64,000 bases of DNA from Hermodice carunculata (lineage: Eukaryota > Annelida > Polychaeta > Eunicida > Amphinomidae), in assembly GCA_964020975.1 (NCBI GenBank), contig CAXHWN010002609.1:18088-82087 (forward strand), read 5' to 3'. Each line of letters opens with the position of its first letter. Position 1 is the first letter of the stretch. A program made the translations under genes and the position numbers. This document shows, one piece after another, positions 24,861-37,446 of the stretch. Under the pieces are notes generated by a model. The model did no database searches, was not told the DNA's origin, and saw nothing but the letters and a program-made list of their open reading frames with translations.

Positions 24861-25087
24861 CATTTGCCCGTATTCTGATTGATTTCCCATCCAGAGCAGC
24901 CTGCAAGATTGTGAAGAAGGTTTTCCTCTTTCTTTCTTTCTTTTTTTTTTTTATGGTTTCCTTAGGGTTCCAATGCCTACAAAATAAAACAAAAGCCCAG
25001 CAAATCAGTTGGGCGTAACAATTGACTACAAAAAGTTATGGTTGTTGTCCTGGCTGAAAAGTGGCGCAGAGGGGTAGTGGCCATTGA

Positions 25088-25378
25088 TTAACCCTTTTCC
25101 CCTCAAACTGGCCAAAATCAGCTGGTGGTCAAATGTCGTGGACTTAAATGTTTTGATTAATTCTGACAGTAATGTAAAACAGTTTGAATGATAAATTGTA
25201 GACGACATTCATCAACATAACAAGTCACAGGTCAACTTCTCTCCTTGGCAAGGAAAGCTGTTGACCCAGGGCTTGTTGGTTTGTTCGCTAGGGTTGGGCA
25301 ATACGCACCTGACACATGCCAAGGATAGCTGTTGACTCTGTCCTAATTTCAGTCTTAATACATGGGGTAAAGGGTTAA
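25088..25378. mobile_element. TTAA-flanked MITE, opposite orientation
   Basis: TTAA lies at 25088-25091 and 25375-25378, with inner ends CCCTTTTCCCCT and GGGGTAAAGGG. Relative to the copy at 23775 the module order is reversed: the CCAGCTG/GACGACATT half comes first and the hairpin half last. The hairpin core has an extra segment near 25270-25300. Confidence 0.65.
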
Positions 25379-25878
25379 CTGGGAATAATTTGGTATATGT
25401 ACCACCAAAGTCAGTCAATTGTGAAGCTGTTTACAGAATCGACCAAAAAAATGTGTGCTAAACCATTATGAAAACATGGGTCCATACAGAAATGATGGAA
25501 CCCTCTGGCATGTTGAACATATCTGTATGGTCATGAATAGTCCAAAATTCCTACTACCTACTTGATCCCCAGACAAACGCATATAGCCTACAGACATTAC
25601 AACCACTTGAGGATCTGTATACACTATTCTTTCACATTTCTAGAATAACCAGTCAATTCCAGCTGAACCAACATGCAATTGCATTACTGGATGACAAAAT
25701 GTCAATATGGGAATTTGAAGAGCATCATGTTTGTTATTTTGGGTAGGACCTGTAATGATAGACTGGGTCAGGCATGTATCAAAGCAGCATTTCTTCATAC
25801 TTATAACTCTTGGGTCAACACACTTTCTATTGACCCTCAAGGCTGGGTCTAACAATACCCCCCAGATCTTATTTGATG

Positions 25879-25991
25879 AGTTTCCAAAACATTACAAAAT
25901 AATGTATGGACTGAAACTTGAATGTACTTCATCTAGTTTCCCAAACATTACAACATGATGCATGGCTTCAGAATTGAATGTACTTTATCTA
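25879..25991 (+). repeat. two-copy tandem duplication, 56-bp period
   Basis: AGTTTCCAAAACATTACAA starts at 25879 and a diverged copy starts at 25935. Both run to GAATGTACTTCATCT-like words. About 80 percent alike by eye. Confidence 0.55.
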
Positions 25992-26149
25992 TTTCATAGT
26001 TAAATACAAATTACTAGCACAGAACGTTTTAGAAGGTTACGAGTGTGTAATTACATTGTTAGATTTTATTTATATTCATACATTTATATCCAATAAACAG
26101 CTTACTTTTGAAGTTGAGGAACCATTTTTTTTTTTTTTAATTAACATTT

Positions 26150-26542
26150 CAATTCAGTATTGCCAACCCTCCGGAATTATCCGGGAGTATCCCGAAAATT
26201 CCAGCATGTGCTGTATACTCTCCCGACTCCCAATTTACGCCAAGAATCTCACGAAAATCACCACAAATGTCATTCTAAAAACACAACATGGTAAACTTTA
26301 ACAAACATGCTTTTCACAGTGACATTTTAAAGGCAAATTTAGCTGCTGTGCATCTCGTGAAACTTGAATCCATGTACCCTCATCTTCCACAAAAATGCAT
26401 ATTTTGATGTCTAATTTTTTTTTATTTTTTTCCCCGGGGAGCATGCCCCTGGACCCCCCTAGGAAGGCTCCACTGCTTACCACGCTCGCCATTTCATAAT
26501 CTCCCGAAAAAATACATTCACCAGGTTGGCAACACTGCAATT
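26150..26542. mobile_element. MITE with CAGTATTGCCAACC ends, 5-bp duplication
   Basis: Left end CAGTATTGCCAACCCTCC at 26155 and right end AGGTTGGCAACACTG at 26537 are inverted. CAATT precedes the left end and follows the right end, a possible 5-bp target duplication. The interior carries TCCGGGAGTATCCCG-type words near both ends. About 383 bp and non-coding. A shorter relative lies at 60556-60752. Confidence 0.6.
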
Positions 26543-26782
26543 ATACACTTATAGGTTTACCATGAAAAGTTTGATGTTTTAACACACAACAGTTTATTCA
26601 CAAATTAAAATGGGAAGTGCTTGGAATAAAAATAACCTGATAAATACTGAGTATTTCCAAGTCACAGATAATGCTGACTGAAGTGACCTCTAGTGGATTG
26701 ACACTTGAAAGTTCAATTCTTGCTTCTCCCAAATGTGATAAAACTTCAGATGATTGTACCAAATTTTAGATATACTAATATG

Positions 26783-27045
26783 TTTAGGGATGGTTCAACA
26801 TTATCATCATTTTTGAATTAGTACTTAGGGTACTAAATTCCATGACCCCCCTCCCTCCCCCCAGATTAGTACTTTAAAAATGACGATTTTCCCAAAAAAT
26901 CGTAGTAAAATTGCACAAAACAGGCCAAAAATTGATCATCATTTTCCATATTCTGTGAAAGTGTACAGACCCATTTAACCCCCTCCCCCCTTGCGTACTG
27001 TAAGTACTAATTCAAAAATGATGAAAATGTTGAACCATCCCTTAA
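26783..27045. mobile_element. MITE with about 45-bp inverted repeats (GGGATGGTTCAAC)
   Basis: GGGATGGTTCAACATT followed by ATCATCATTTTTGAATTAG and AGTACTTA on the left is repeated inverted on the right, with only a few mismatches. Outside lie TTTA (left) and TTAA (right), a possible TTAA-type duplication. The middle contains C-rich tracts. About 255 bp and non-coding. Confidence 0.65.
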
Positions 27046-27133
27046 CAATTGTAATACTAGGCACTTTAAATTTTTTCCCTGCACTTCCTCCCCCCCCCCC
27101 CCAATGGGTTTTTCATGTACCGATATATTTATG

Positions 27134-27206
27134 TACAGTGGTTCCTCTTTTGAGAGACCACCTCCTTTACGTGACCACTTTAAGACTTAACCACTGGATG
27201 GTCTAT
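27134..27206. mobile_element. pogo-like MITE fragment
   Basis: TACAGTGGTTCCTCTTTTGA at the left and ACCACTGG near 27200 resemble the ends of the elements at 10601 and 16312. It is too short and diverged for more. Confidence 0.35.
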
Positions 27207-27856
27207 CAAAGCAGGTACGACTGTTAAGCTTTTTAATTTGGTAAGCTATACATGGAGCAGTATGTAACAACTGTTTTACCATTAAAGATGCAGTCTCTTC
27301 TGAATATACCATGTAGCATGTGGCATTTTCATTCTACAAATTTCATCTTTCCATGTATATATCCTGTCACAAGCTGTATATTTCAACACTTCTCATGTAT
27401 TTGCATATTGCTCACAACTTGACCAGCACACATGATACAAACAGACAATGGATGCTTACAAACTGACTATAACATGTGGAGGTTACGGACACAACATAGT
27501 CCACATGAAATGCTTGGGTTGCACAATGGGTTAAAATAAAACCTCAACTTTGAATATTATTCTTGCTCAAGATTCATAGCCATGAAAAATAAGAGAAGCC
27601 CACCAAGACAATCACTACCATAGGTGTAGTACATATCTCTATTGCTTTGTCTTATTTATGGTGTTTCTTTAATGCATTTCCCTTTGAATGACAGATGGAC
27701 ACGAGGAATCCTTTATACCCCCTGTGGGGCATAATTTTAAAAAATCATTGAAGCTGACAACAGTTCATCTCCTGCTATTTTTGGCAAGTTTAACTCTTTC
27801 AATGCTAACTGCAACTAAAGTTGCACCAATTAACACAAACTGCTCTAAATTATAAC

Positions 27857-29231
27857 TAGAAGCAAGTTTTCCGAGTTTGCGAAAAACATTATGCATCCCC
27901 CGAGCAGGTGCCTCTAACCAGAGGCCACCCTCTAAGAGGGCCACCATTCTTCTGCAGAGTTTGACCTTGACCTTTGACCTCAAGGTCACCTCTGAGCAAA
28001 TTTATGGGAAAAAAAATCTTTTTTTTACCTCCAAGTTCAATTGTCTACTAACACCACCTTTACATACTTATGAAACATCAGTTCCATAACCCAACAAGTC
28101 GTGAAAAATGTTTATTGAGGGTAGAGGCTGTCACATTACACCACTGCTGCAATACACTTATTAAGATGACCAGAAGTCATCTGGGTGCAATGAGTGTCAC
28201 AGTTGACCTGGTCAGGCGTTAAAGGGAAGGACAACTGTCATTTTTGGCCTCAACTGCCCTCATCACATTTGCCAAATTTGAGGGAAGTCTTACCTGGGTA
28301 AATAATGACCAAATTTGATGGACTTCAATCATACTCACTTTAAGACGTGGCAGGGAAACCATTTGAGTGTGCAAGGCATTGTGACATGGACCTACAAGCT
28401 ATGACCTGAAGGTCCTCCACAATCATATGAAAAAAATTCCCCAAATCTATGGAGTATCTGTACCAAAAGTTTCAAGTGAATCTGGCTTAGGTCCTCCACA
28501 ATCATATGAAAAAAATTCCCCAAATCTATGGAGTATCTGTACCAAAAGTTTCAAGTGAATCTGGCTTACCGTTTTGAGGAAGTCAAAATGTGAGCTACCA
28601 TTGCAGACCCCATGGACTTGCATGGTAATCAACAGGAATGCAAAAATTACCCTCCCCCTCAAAAAAAATAAATAAAATAAAAAAAATAAAATAAAGAGCC
28701 AAAATCATTGGAGCATGACCATTTGAATAGAATTGGTAGGTACCTGCCCAATGTACGTCCCCACCAAGTTTGAAGTGAATCTGGCCAATTGTTTTGGAGA
28801 AGAAGTAGAAAATGTGAATAAGCATTGCAATCCCTGTTGACTTACACAGTAATCAACAGGACTGTATGCAGTTTGACCTTTCAAGGTCACTCACATTTAA
28901 AATAAACCATAAAAATTGATAGCCCATAGGCACCTTCCTATTAACATTTAATAGTAACCTTGGGCCCACAATGCACCATTAAGAATGTATAAGCCAATAC
29001 GCGAAAATTGCTGAGTCAGCAGAAAAATGCAAGGTTGATTTCACCTTGACCTTAAGGTTATATATTATTATATGGGAAAAAGTTCCCAGACATATAGATT
29101 ATCTGTACCAAATTAGGAGGCAATAGGTCAAGAGGGGACAGAAATGCAAGGAAAATAAGATATGCGGCAGTGGCGATGGCAGACGACGGGACTAAACACT
29201 ACGTGCATCCTGCCCTACATTAGATGCATAA
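27857..29231 (+). repeat. nested interspersed repeat (R2), about 1.4 kb
   Basis: It starts near CTAGAAGCAAGTTTTCCGAG and the phrase ATTATGCATCCCCCGAGCAG, and ends near CTACATTAGATGCATAA. A diverged match to its 5' part lies at about 5458-5900. The middle shares the GAATCTGGC, TTTTGGAGAAG and TTGACTTACA modules of R1. It contains TTGACCTTGACCTTTGACCT runs of the kind common in marine invertebrate repeats. No protein domain was seen. Confidence 0.6.
28411..28568 (+). repeat. exact tandem duplication of 79 bp
   Basis: Positions 28411-28489 and 28490-28568 appear identical base for base, each starting GGTCCTCCACAATCATATG and ending AATCTGGCTTA. The duplication lies inside the nested R2 repeat. 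Confidence 0.9.
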
Positions 29232-31019
29232 ATAAGGGTGCTAGATTCATGCCCCTTGTGAAAAGACCTTTCCCTCAAGTACGAGCATGCCTGAAGTTAC
29301 AGAGAATATAATAGTCCAGGTCAGCAGCTTTCCTTGGCGGGCTTTGGGCACAATGCGGCAAAAGCACCCTGAGGAAAGCTGTTGACTCAGTCCAAAATGT
29401 GGCACTGAAAGAGTTAAGGGAGGGAGGGTTAATCTGCTGCTGCATGTGTGCATTATAGAGGCACAATATGCACAAAGTATGCAATGAAACCTGTCATAAA
29501 GACCACTACTCATTAAAGACCATATAATTTGTACACAACCCCCCCCCCCCCCAATTAGACACTGGACTCTTCTTTTTCCATCTCAATAGTACCAGCAGAC
29601 CACCTGCAGTAAGAAACCATGTTTGGCTGCAGGAGGTGGTTTTAGATGGCATGTATTGCTGTTAGTGTAATGATAGTGAGGATTCCTTTAATTTCTCTGT
29701 CTATAAGTGTAACTGATATGTATTGGGTAAAACTGGCTTATGGTCCACATGAAAGCTCCTTCCAAGAACACTGATGGTATTGGCCCAGTAAGTAAACAAC
29801 AGTGCTAGCAGTGTTGGGGAGAGCTCTGTCGGTGTGGAACTTGCCCCAGGCTGCTATAATTTCTCCTAACAGGTGATGAAAGAGTAACCCAGTCCCCTGA
29901 CACAGCATATCTGACAACATTAATGCTTGCACAATCAAACAAAGTCACTTGGATATTTTCTTGATCTTTCACATCCAAAACATCAGAGGTCAAACAAATA
30001 ATCCCAATGGGTCATGTTAATGTTAAAATGATTTCTTCAAGTGTCCGCCAGACAGTTCATGCCCTGCTGATGCTAGCTAAAAAAAAAGAAAGAAAAAAAA
30101 AACATAATAAAATAAAAAATAAAAATAAAACAGGGTAAAAGTTGGACAAGTTGTGGTGCCATTAAAGATGTGCTGGCAAGCCACAACTTTCACTAAAGGT
30201 GCACTATCTTTGATGTACAGTCTGCAGAATCTCTGTTGAGAAACCACCCCTAGGCCAGGTATAGAAATTGTCACATAAAGCTGATAGTTGTGCAGCAGAA
30301 GAAAAATAACATGAAAAACAGAGTCTAGTTACCTGGTGTTTGTGTTCTGAAAAAAACAGGTGGTCTTTCAATGGAGTCGTCTCTCAAAAGAGAGACTCCT
30401 GTTGTGAGGACATTTCAAATCTAATGTTACCTAGCACGTGTCTTCATGTTGACCAATATATCCTTTTCAGTCTATTCTATGAAGTATGTTACATTGGTAA
30501 TATGACTGCACTATTTTCCATAATACGGGGCTTCATGTTAGTCGTACTGCCACTTTGTGCCGTATCATTCTAAAAGGAAGTATGTACCTGATGGTGGAGA
30601 CCAATCCTGTACCAACCATGGTGCAATATAATGCATGTTGCTCTTGCCAAAGCAGCGACTCCGGATAAAATTTATGTTTAAACAGTCAGTTATGTTCATC
30701 AAACACACACGCTAGTCATCATATGTTCGAAATCTGTATTCTTTATTCCTGCAAATACTAGTAAGCACGCTTGGTTTGCCATCAGTACGCCCATAATCAC
30801 AGCAACTGATCACCATTACTCAGTGACAGGGTCAGAGACTTTGGTACGAAATTAATGTGCACGTCCCACATTATGCACAAAATACAATTTTTTTCTATTC
30901 TCCATTTGATTCAGGTGCTTTTCATACACATGAAATACACAAGAAAACTTACTTACATTGGTTCCATCCAAGAAGATCACATTTCAGACAACAGCTACAG
31001 CTTACACTCAGAAAATTAG

Positions 31020-31255
31020 TTAACCCTTTCATGCTTGAATCACTGAAAAGCATGTAGATGTAAATTCTTCAAGTTGTCTCCTCTGATGTTTTTAAATTTC
31101 ACATGAATATAAAGTCTACTGTGAATCATAGACAACATTTATCGTGATGTCATGGCCTAGATCAGCAGCTCCTTTGGTGTGGGTTGCACGTATTGCATCC
31201 CACCTGCACCAACGAAAGCTGTTGACTCAGTCTACTGTGACCAGGAAAGGGTTGA
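31020..31255. mobile_element. TTAA-flanked MITE
   Basis: TTAA 31020-31023 with inner end CCCTTTCATGCTTG. The right end is GGAAAGGG followed by TTGA. The core hairpin is TTTGGTGTGGGTTG paired with CACCTGCACCAACG, and GCTGTTGACTCAGTC follows. Same family as 23775, but the stem sequence differs while still pairing. Confidence 0.6.
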
Positions 31256-31593
31256 ATTATTGCTGTTCTTCATGCTGGTATGAGACTATGACATTGTACA
31301 GTGATCTATTCCTTCATCATTGACAGATAAATCCTTTCACAGAGCTAGCTCTTCAAATTCAACCTACCAATTTTTCAAACCTGGAGCTCCAGTATATCTT
31401 TGATCAAAAAGCATTTCTCCTAAGACCAAAAAAGCTGGTTCAGACTTTTATAAATACAGTATCTACACAGCTAACTGATTGCATAATGCACTCCATTTGA
31501 ACAAGAAATCAGACTTGAATTTGCACATCTTAACAGACTGCCTGCTGATCAGTCAGGTTTGCTTATTCTCCACTGTTCAAGTGGAAAGTTAAA

Positions 31594-31835
31594 AAGAAAC
31601 ACAGTGTTGGCTTGGTCTGCTCAGCAGGCAACCTAACTGACCTCGACTTCTTGGATTATTCTCTGTTAAGACAAAACACACTGCTGGCTTGATCTGCTCA
31701 GCAGGCAACCTAACAGACCTTGACTTCTTGGATTACTCTCTGTTAAAAGAAACACACAGTGCTGGCTTGGTGTTCTCAGCAGGCAACCTAACAGACCTTG
31801 ACTTCTTGGACTACTGTCTGTGAGATCAAAAGTAT
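31594..31835 (+). repeat. tandem triplication, 77-78 bp period
   Basis: Three units share CTCAGCAGGCAACCTAAC, GACCTTGACTTCTTGGA and CTCTGTTAAAA-like ends, with TCAGCAGG at 31621, 31698 and 31776. Units are over 85 percent alike by eye. It sits in otherwise unique sequence. Confidence 0.8.
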
Positions 31836-32763
31836 TGTGATCACATTAGACTGACTGGAAGTGATTCAGAATCCTTTTATATTAAGCCCATATGTAGGAT
31901 GATGCAATGGTCATAACCAAATCACAAATTCTCAATAAATAGTTCATGGTTTATTCACTGTCTGCAGATGTGAATAACTTATGAACAATAAGTCAGCTTG
32001 CCATGATCAATTGAGTACACCATCAATGGTACTAACCAGTTCTACCATGAACTAACCATGAATATCATTTTCTTCTGATAATATGAATGTTTTATCCCAT
32101 GGAAAACTCATGTCAGTATTACATACACTGTAAGTCTCATTCCAGATGTACAGTACGTATGCTTATGATAGAAGGAAAATAAAATAACTTACGGTGGAAA
32201 AAGTTGTGGGTTGTTCAGGCATCTAAAATTGAACATTTCTCCCTGTAAAAAACAGTTACAGAACATCAAATTGGTTACTTTATGGCACATAAATGTTTTT
32301 TTGTCAAAAAAAAAAATTCAATTACATGTTCTGATTCATGCTGTGTATGTGGCTGTATCCACAGTTTTGCATGCAGGCTTTCCTTTTGCTTCAACCACAA
32401 AAATCCATGGTTTAATCTAGAATTCAAGCAGTAACATCAAAATTTTAAAAAGCCAATTAGTATGTATGTGCTCCTGGGCACATGACAATCAGAGTGACCA
32501 ATGGTGTGGCACTGGTAGCCTGTGTAGTGTTGTACCTGGGCAGTTCTTACAAGGGACCTATAGCCTTTCCCACCCCAGGAGACTACGTAGATGCTAGATG
32601 TTTTATTAACTCATCAACAGCAAACAAGATGCCAAAGCCAACTGACCAGGTTCTTCATCCAGCGTTTTCTTGCAAAAGCATCCACATCATGTAGAATAGA
32701 ACTTCAACAAAACTGATAAAAAAATTTAGAAAGTCTCCTCCCTACATTTGGAGCAAAATTTAT

Positions 32764-32988
32764 TTAACGCTTTCTGTGCCAACTGTGACTAAAGTCCAAC
32801 CACTTAAAATGAACTGCTATGAATTATAATAAGGATACTGGAATCACATTCCTGGTAAAAGGACCAGCATGCCTGTAGTTACAGAATATAATAGTCCAGG
32901 TCAACAGGTGTCCTCCATGTGCTTTGGACACAATGCGTGCCAAGAAATGCTGTTGACCCTGTCCAAAATGTGGCACTCAAAAAGTTAA
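32764..32988. mobile_element. TTAA-flanked MITE, subfamily of the split copy
   Basis: TTAA at 32764-32767 and 32985-32988. The text between matches the two halves of the interrupted element at 27789-29417 and so shows its empty form. The hairpin core (TGTGCTTTGGACACAATGCG) is weak. Confidence 0.6.
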
Positions 32989-32999
32989 TGTATGCAATG

Positions 33000-34400
33000 C
33001 TGCTATTATGGAGGCAAATAGGCTAGTGTATATTACATTACTATTTTGATTGGTAATAACTTACAAATTATTTTCAAAAGTATTAATTGTGGGTTGACCA
33101 AGTTTATTTTCTTGGAAAAAAATGACTGATATTGTTTCTTTATCTCTTTTTATTTTATTTTTATTTATTCATTTCACATATTTGTGAAAGATGACTTCTT
33201 GTCCAAAGAAAAGTCATCAATATGAAATTGTGGAAGGGAATCTCAGTAGAAATAACATTTCACAAAATATTTCTTATAAGTAATTATATACAAAATGATT
33301 TGTAAAGGATCAGTGAAGAGGAATGAACATAAATATGTGCCAATGCTTTCTCTGATTTAATCAGAATAGTTGTTGTGGTATATCTGTGTCCACTCTTGAA
33401 AGATTGTTATGTGAAAAGCTCAAAATTATTCAGAATCAACTACTTCCTGACAAAAAGCAGGCAATTTGATAGCTTGGCATCAGAGTAGTCATGAATTATG
33501 AATGAGTTATGCATGATTGGTCAATTAATGAATTTCATGACACTAGGGAGCAGCTGACCGAATATTTGCTTCAAAATATTCCATTTTTACATTTAAGCAC
33601 AACAGTATTCAAATTCAATGCTCTCTGTCTTGAGAGATTGCCTTGTCTAATCAACAATTCTGATATTTCTTCCCATGTTTTTTTACCTTTTACCTGTCAT
33701 GAGAAATAAGGTACCTGTCATGACCACTCTCAGTGCAAATAATAGGCCAGTCTATCAACAAGGGCATGACTGTATTTTCCAGGATTTTTAGAGTTTATTT
33801 AATCTCATTCATCTATTCTCTTACAAGGCTGGTCTCCCACCAGGCCCTGAATGGTACAATAATAAAATACACAACATGGTTGAATGACAAACCCAATTAA
33901 TATTTAACAACACATATGACACAATATTAAATTGAAATATACTATGTAAAATGAAAACAGTGAAAATCTAAACACAAATCAGGGTATGTGTAGACACCAA
34001 GTCAGCCACAGGTGTCCATAACCTTAGTTGACACCACTTACAGCATTCTCCCAGCACCAGGGCACTGACACAGTTCCTCTCCCATGCAGCCTCCACCTTC
34101 ACAAATGGTCCCCTGGATAAGCCAGGTGTCATGTGGCCACCATCCACCCACCATTCCTCTCCCCAGACTCCCACCTCCCACACGGCAACCATTTTTCTGG
34201 AACAACAATCAGTGATAGGTCCACAATGTGGTCTGTTTGGGAGGGCCAACAAAGCAGGTGTTATCATGAAGAAAATATATACACTTCCATCGCTCATGTT
34301 ATAGGTCAAAATTATGATTCACAATTAATTATTAAAAACATACAAATACAAATTATGCCACTATGTGACCCCTTCTCATGGCTCACAAGAAAAAAAAAAG
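33000..34400. other. mostly unique non-coding sequence
   Basis: No repeat or gene was recognised. It includes a T-rich patch near 33145-33175. A GC-richer block at 34030-34200 is open on the minus strand for about 110 codons without paired splice sites. Confidence 0.35.
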
Positions 34401-34415
34401 CATCATGCAAATACC

Positions 34416-34568
34416 CCTTGGTGGCCTTCTAATAACGCCCCTTTCACCAAATGCTACCCCTCTCATAAGGCCACTATTTTCATACAAAAAGCATGAAGTA
34501 TGTCATTTCCCTAATGTGGCCACTTTTTCATTGCAGTGGGGGTGGCATTATTGGAGAGGGACCACTCA
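34416..34568. mobile_element. pogo-like MITE, decayed
   Basis: The words TTGGTGGCCTTCTAATAACG, CTCTCATAAGGCCAC and GGAGAGGGACCACT match the interior and right end of the elements at 3250 and 10601. The terminal CAGTG is lost or unrecognisable on the left. Confidence 0.4.
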
Positions 34569-35179
34569 AACCAGGTTTTTTGTTTTTGTTTTTGTTTTTT
34601 TTATCTTTCAAATAAATCAGAAACCCTAAGTGGTCCACAGGAGTCCATTTCAGGACAAGTTACAAATCTGTCACCCAGAATAAAGAATCAGGACTGTGGA
34701 AAACACTATTCATCCAAAATATCCTCATGTATGCATGCATATGCCATATGTACCTTAACATTAGAAGCTGGAATAGCGGGTTCCATTCACTACATATATA
34801 ACTTTGGGATCAGTGACAGATAAAAACCAGTTATATACTCAGGCCCATGATAGACACTATTAACAAGCATGTTTTGTCATAATACTGTTATTACAACACA
34901 ATCCTACTTTCATCATACAGTGACAGACAGCCTGCCTGTTATTAGGCTGAAAAGTCCACACTCAGTCCCACATTACTGTCTCTGAAACACACTAGATGTG
35001 TGGTAAAGCTTTGCGTTAGAGAGGACAGGGCATGCTTTATTCTTTGATCATTACAAAAAAAATCCCTGCAACCTGGGCTGGGTGACTCATTATGATCCAA
35101 CAAGTGCCATAACAAAGTCCGCATCCATTGTGCTTTTAGCACAGCTTTCTATGACCACTCTGGACAATCGGACAATCGG

Positions 35180-35520
35180 AACCTTCAATCGCTAACATTA
35201 AAGCCCAAGCTGATCCTCAAACGACAACTGGGATGACGCTCCAGTGTGTGGAGCTCTTTTATCATATTGCAATTCCCAGCTAATGTATCAGGAGTTCTCT
35301 GGGGCATCATCACTGGCATCAAGTGTGGTACCTTATCAAAGCTGCTGATGGACCTCAATTACAATCATAATCATCCCATTAATCTCTGGACTATTGGATC
35401 TGATCAATGAATAATTGATAATGTCCTCCCAATCTGCTACGCAAAGTGCTCTTTTTGCTCCATGTATGTGGGGTTTTTTTGGAGGCTTTACAAAAATATG
35501 GACCAATATTCGCTTCTAGA
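35180..35520. other. unique block, possible cis-regulatory sequence
   Basis: Clustered transcription-factor-like words lie in repeat-free sequence: CTTATCAAAG (TCF-like) near 35333, CAATTACAATCATAATCATC and CCATTAATC (homeodomain-like) near 35357-35388, and TTGATAATG near 35415. There is no coding frame. The style is that of a developmental enhancer, but conservation was not tested. Confidence 0.25.
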
Positions 35521-35617
35521 TTAGAAGTCAATTAAAACAGGATTCCTGTCTTTAGATACAGCTTATGCAAACACATAAAAAAAAAAAAACGAGAAAAAAA
35601 GAATAGAAAAAAATCCA

Positions 35618-37446
35618 AGAAGACCATGAAAGTCCTGTGTTCTGCTGACTTGGATGCACAGACTGAAGTGGTCTGTGACTTTAGGAATAATATCCGGGTC
35701 ATCTTTAAGATCATCATCACTCGCTGCAATATAAGTCTTAGGTTATACCATTAGGAGTCAAACTTAATTTCTTTTTCTTTTTTCTTTCTTACATGAAAAG
35801 TGCTAGGGTCCACAATTACCAATAGACATAAATAAATATGTCAGTTTGACCTTTCAAAGTTTCTCAAGATCAAACTTAACAACACCAAAAGAAACCCCAA
35901 TGGTATTTCCAACTCAGTGTTTAACAGTAATCATGACCACAGGATCCACCATTACCAAGATTAGTCAAGAAGTCAGCGAGTTAGTTTGACTTTTCATGGT
36001 CACTCAACGTTTAAATTAACAACACCTGAAGCTGCTATAATAATTTATTAAACATCAGGAAATCCCTGCAGCACTATGCAGTAAACAAATTTTGTGGAAA
36101 TCAAGTATTGTTATATTCCCACCAAATTTGAATACAACATGTGGTTTTGGAGAAGTCAAAAATAGTGAAAGCATACAAAATTCTTAAAAAATAGAAAAAT
36201 AAACTGCAGCACCACCTGTAGTTAACAAATTATGGTCCAGGGGCCCCTAAAAGAATTCCTTTTCAATTTCAAAGCAATTGTCCTAGTGCTTTCAGTCAAT
36301 TTTTTTTAAGATCTGCCTGTTTTTTCATATCATAAATTATCAAAAAAATCAGTGGACAGTGACCATTTGTACAAATTTAGTTGACACTTATCCAGGACAC
36401 ATTCCCACCAAGTCTGAAGTGGATCTGACCAACAATTTTGGATTAAAACTTGAAAATTTGATTTACAATTGTAATTCCAATTGACTCTCATAATCCTCAA
36501 TAGAAATGTGTTTATCAACTAACAAGTACCCATACTGAAAAAATTATTAAAAAACTGGGATAAGTAATATCATTACAGAGTGAAAGTGTTTGACTTTCCC
36601 ACAAGGTACCTTTTCCCCAAATTCAATACAATCTGACTGACAGTTTTAAAGAAGTAGAAAACTGGAAAACACACAGATATTCACACAAAAAAGTATCACA
36701 ACACCACCTGAGGCATCCCTATGAAGTTCCAAAGTAATTGGCTAGGTGGTTTTGAAGAAGATCTTTACAGATGTTGTTGCCAAAAAATGCATCAAAAAGT
36801 AACTTAAAAAATTCAAAAAATCACTGAAGCGTGACTATCTGAAGTTACATGCTAGAGACCCATGTCTCTACCAAGTTTAAAGTGGATCTGGTTTATGAGT
36901 TTGGAGAAAAAGTCGAAAATGTGATTTACAACTTCAATCCTGTTGACCAACACAGTAATCAACCGGAATGTATGTATTCACTGATCAGTACCCAAATTTT
37001 AAAAAAAAAAAAAAAGTTAAATATCAGATATGAGGAATATCAGCACATAGTGAACCAATTAGTTTGACTCTTCCATAAGGTTGATTTTAAACCAAGTTTC
37101 AGTACAATCTGGACAGTTTGGAGCAGAAGTAAAAAAATATCGAAAAACACACAAAAAGAGGACAATTTGTTCCCCTGCAATTTTACGCAATTGGCCAAGC
37201 AATTTCAGAGAAGACTTTTTACGATTTTGCCCCAAATGAACTGAAAATACAACATAAAATAAAAAAATTAATGGACCATGACCAATGAAGAAACTTGGTT
37301 GAGACCCACGCAAGGTACATCCCCACCAACTTCAAAATGGATATGACTCACAGTTTTGGAGAAGTAAAATATAAGAATTATGGATGGACCGCCAATGGAC
37401 AGAAAGACATATGGTGACGGACAGATAACCATAAGACCAGCTCACC
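35618..37446 (+). repeat. R1 interspersed repeat, copy 3
   Basis: It opens AAGACCATGAAAGTCCTGTG with GACTGAAGTGGTC, as in the other copies. It runs through the GTCAGTTTGACCTTTC and AACACCAAAAGAAACCCCAA modules and closes with GATGGACCG-like words, then ATAACCATAAGACCAGCTCA. It is preceded by an A-rich tract (35577-35610). It is about as diverged as copy 1 and has no protein domain. Confidence 0.6.

Larger units (their letters stand above)
27789..29417. mobile_element. TTAA-flanked MITE split by a nested repeat
   Basis: TTAA at 27789-27792 opens a MITE whose text (TGCTAACTGCAACTAAAG, then AACTGCTCTAAATTATAA) matches the copy at 32764-32988. The match stops near 27855. It resumes near 29232 (ATAAGGGTGCTAG, then TACAGAGAATATAATAGTCC, then GCTGTTGACTCAGTCC) and ends at TTAA 29414-29417. 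The 1.4 kb between is a different repeat. This shows order of insertion: MITE first, then the nested repeat. Confidence 0.65.
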
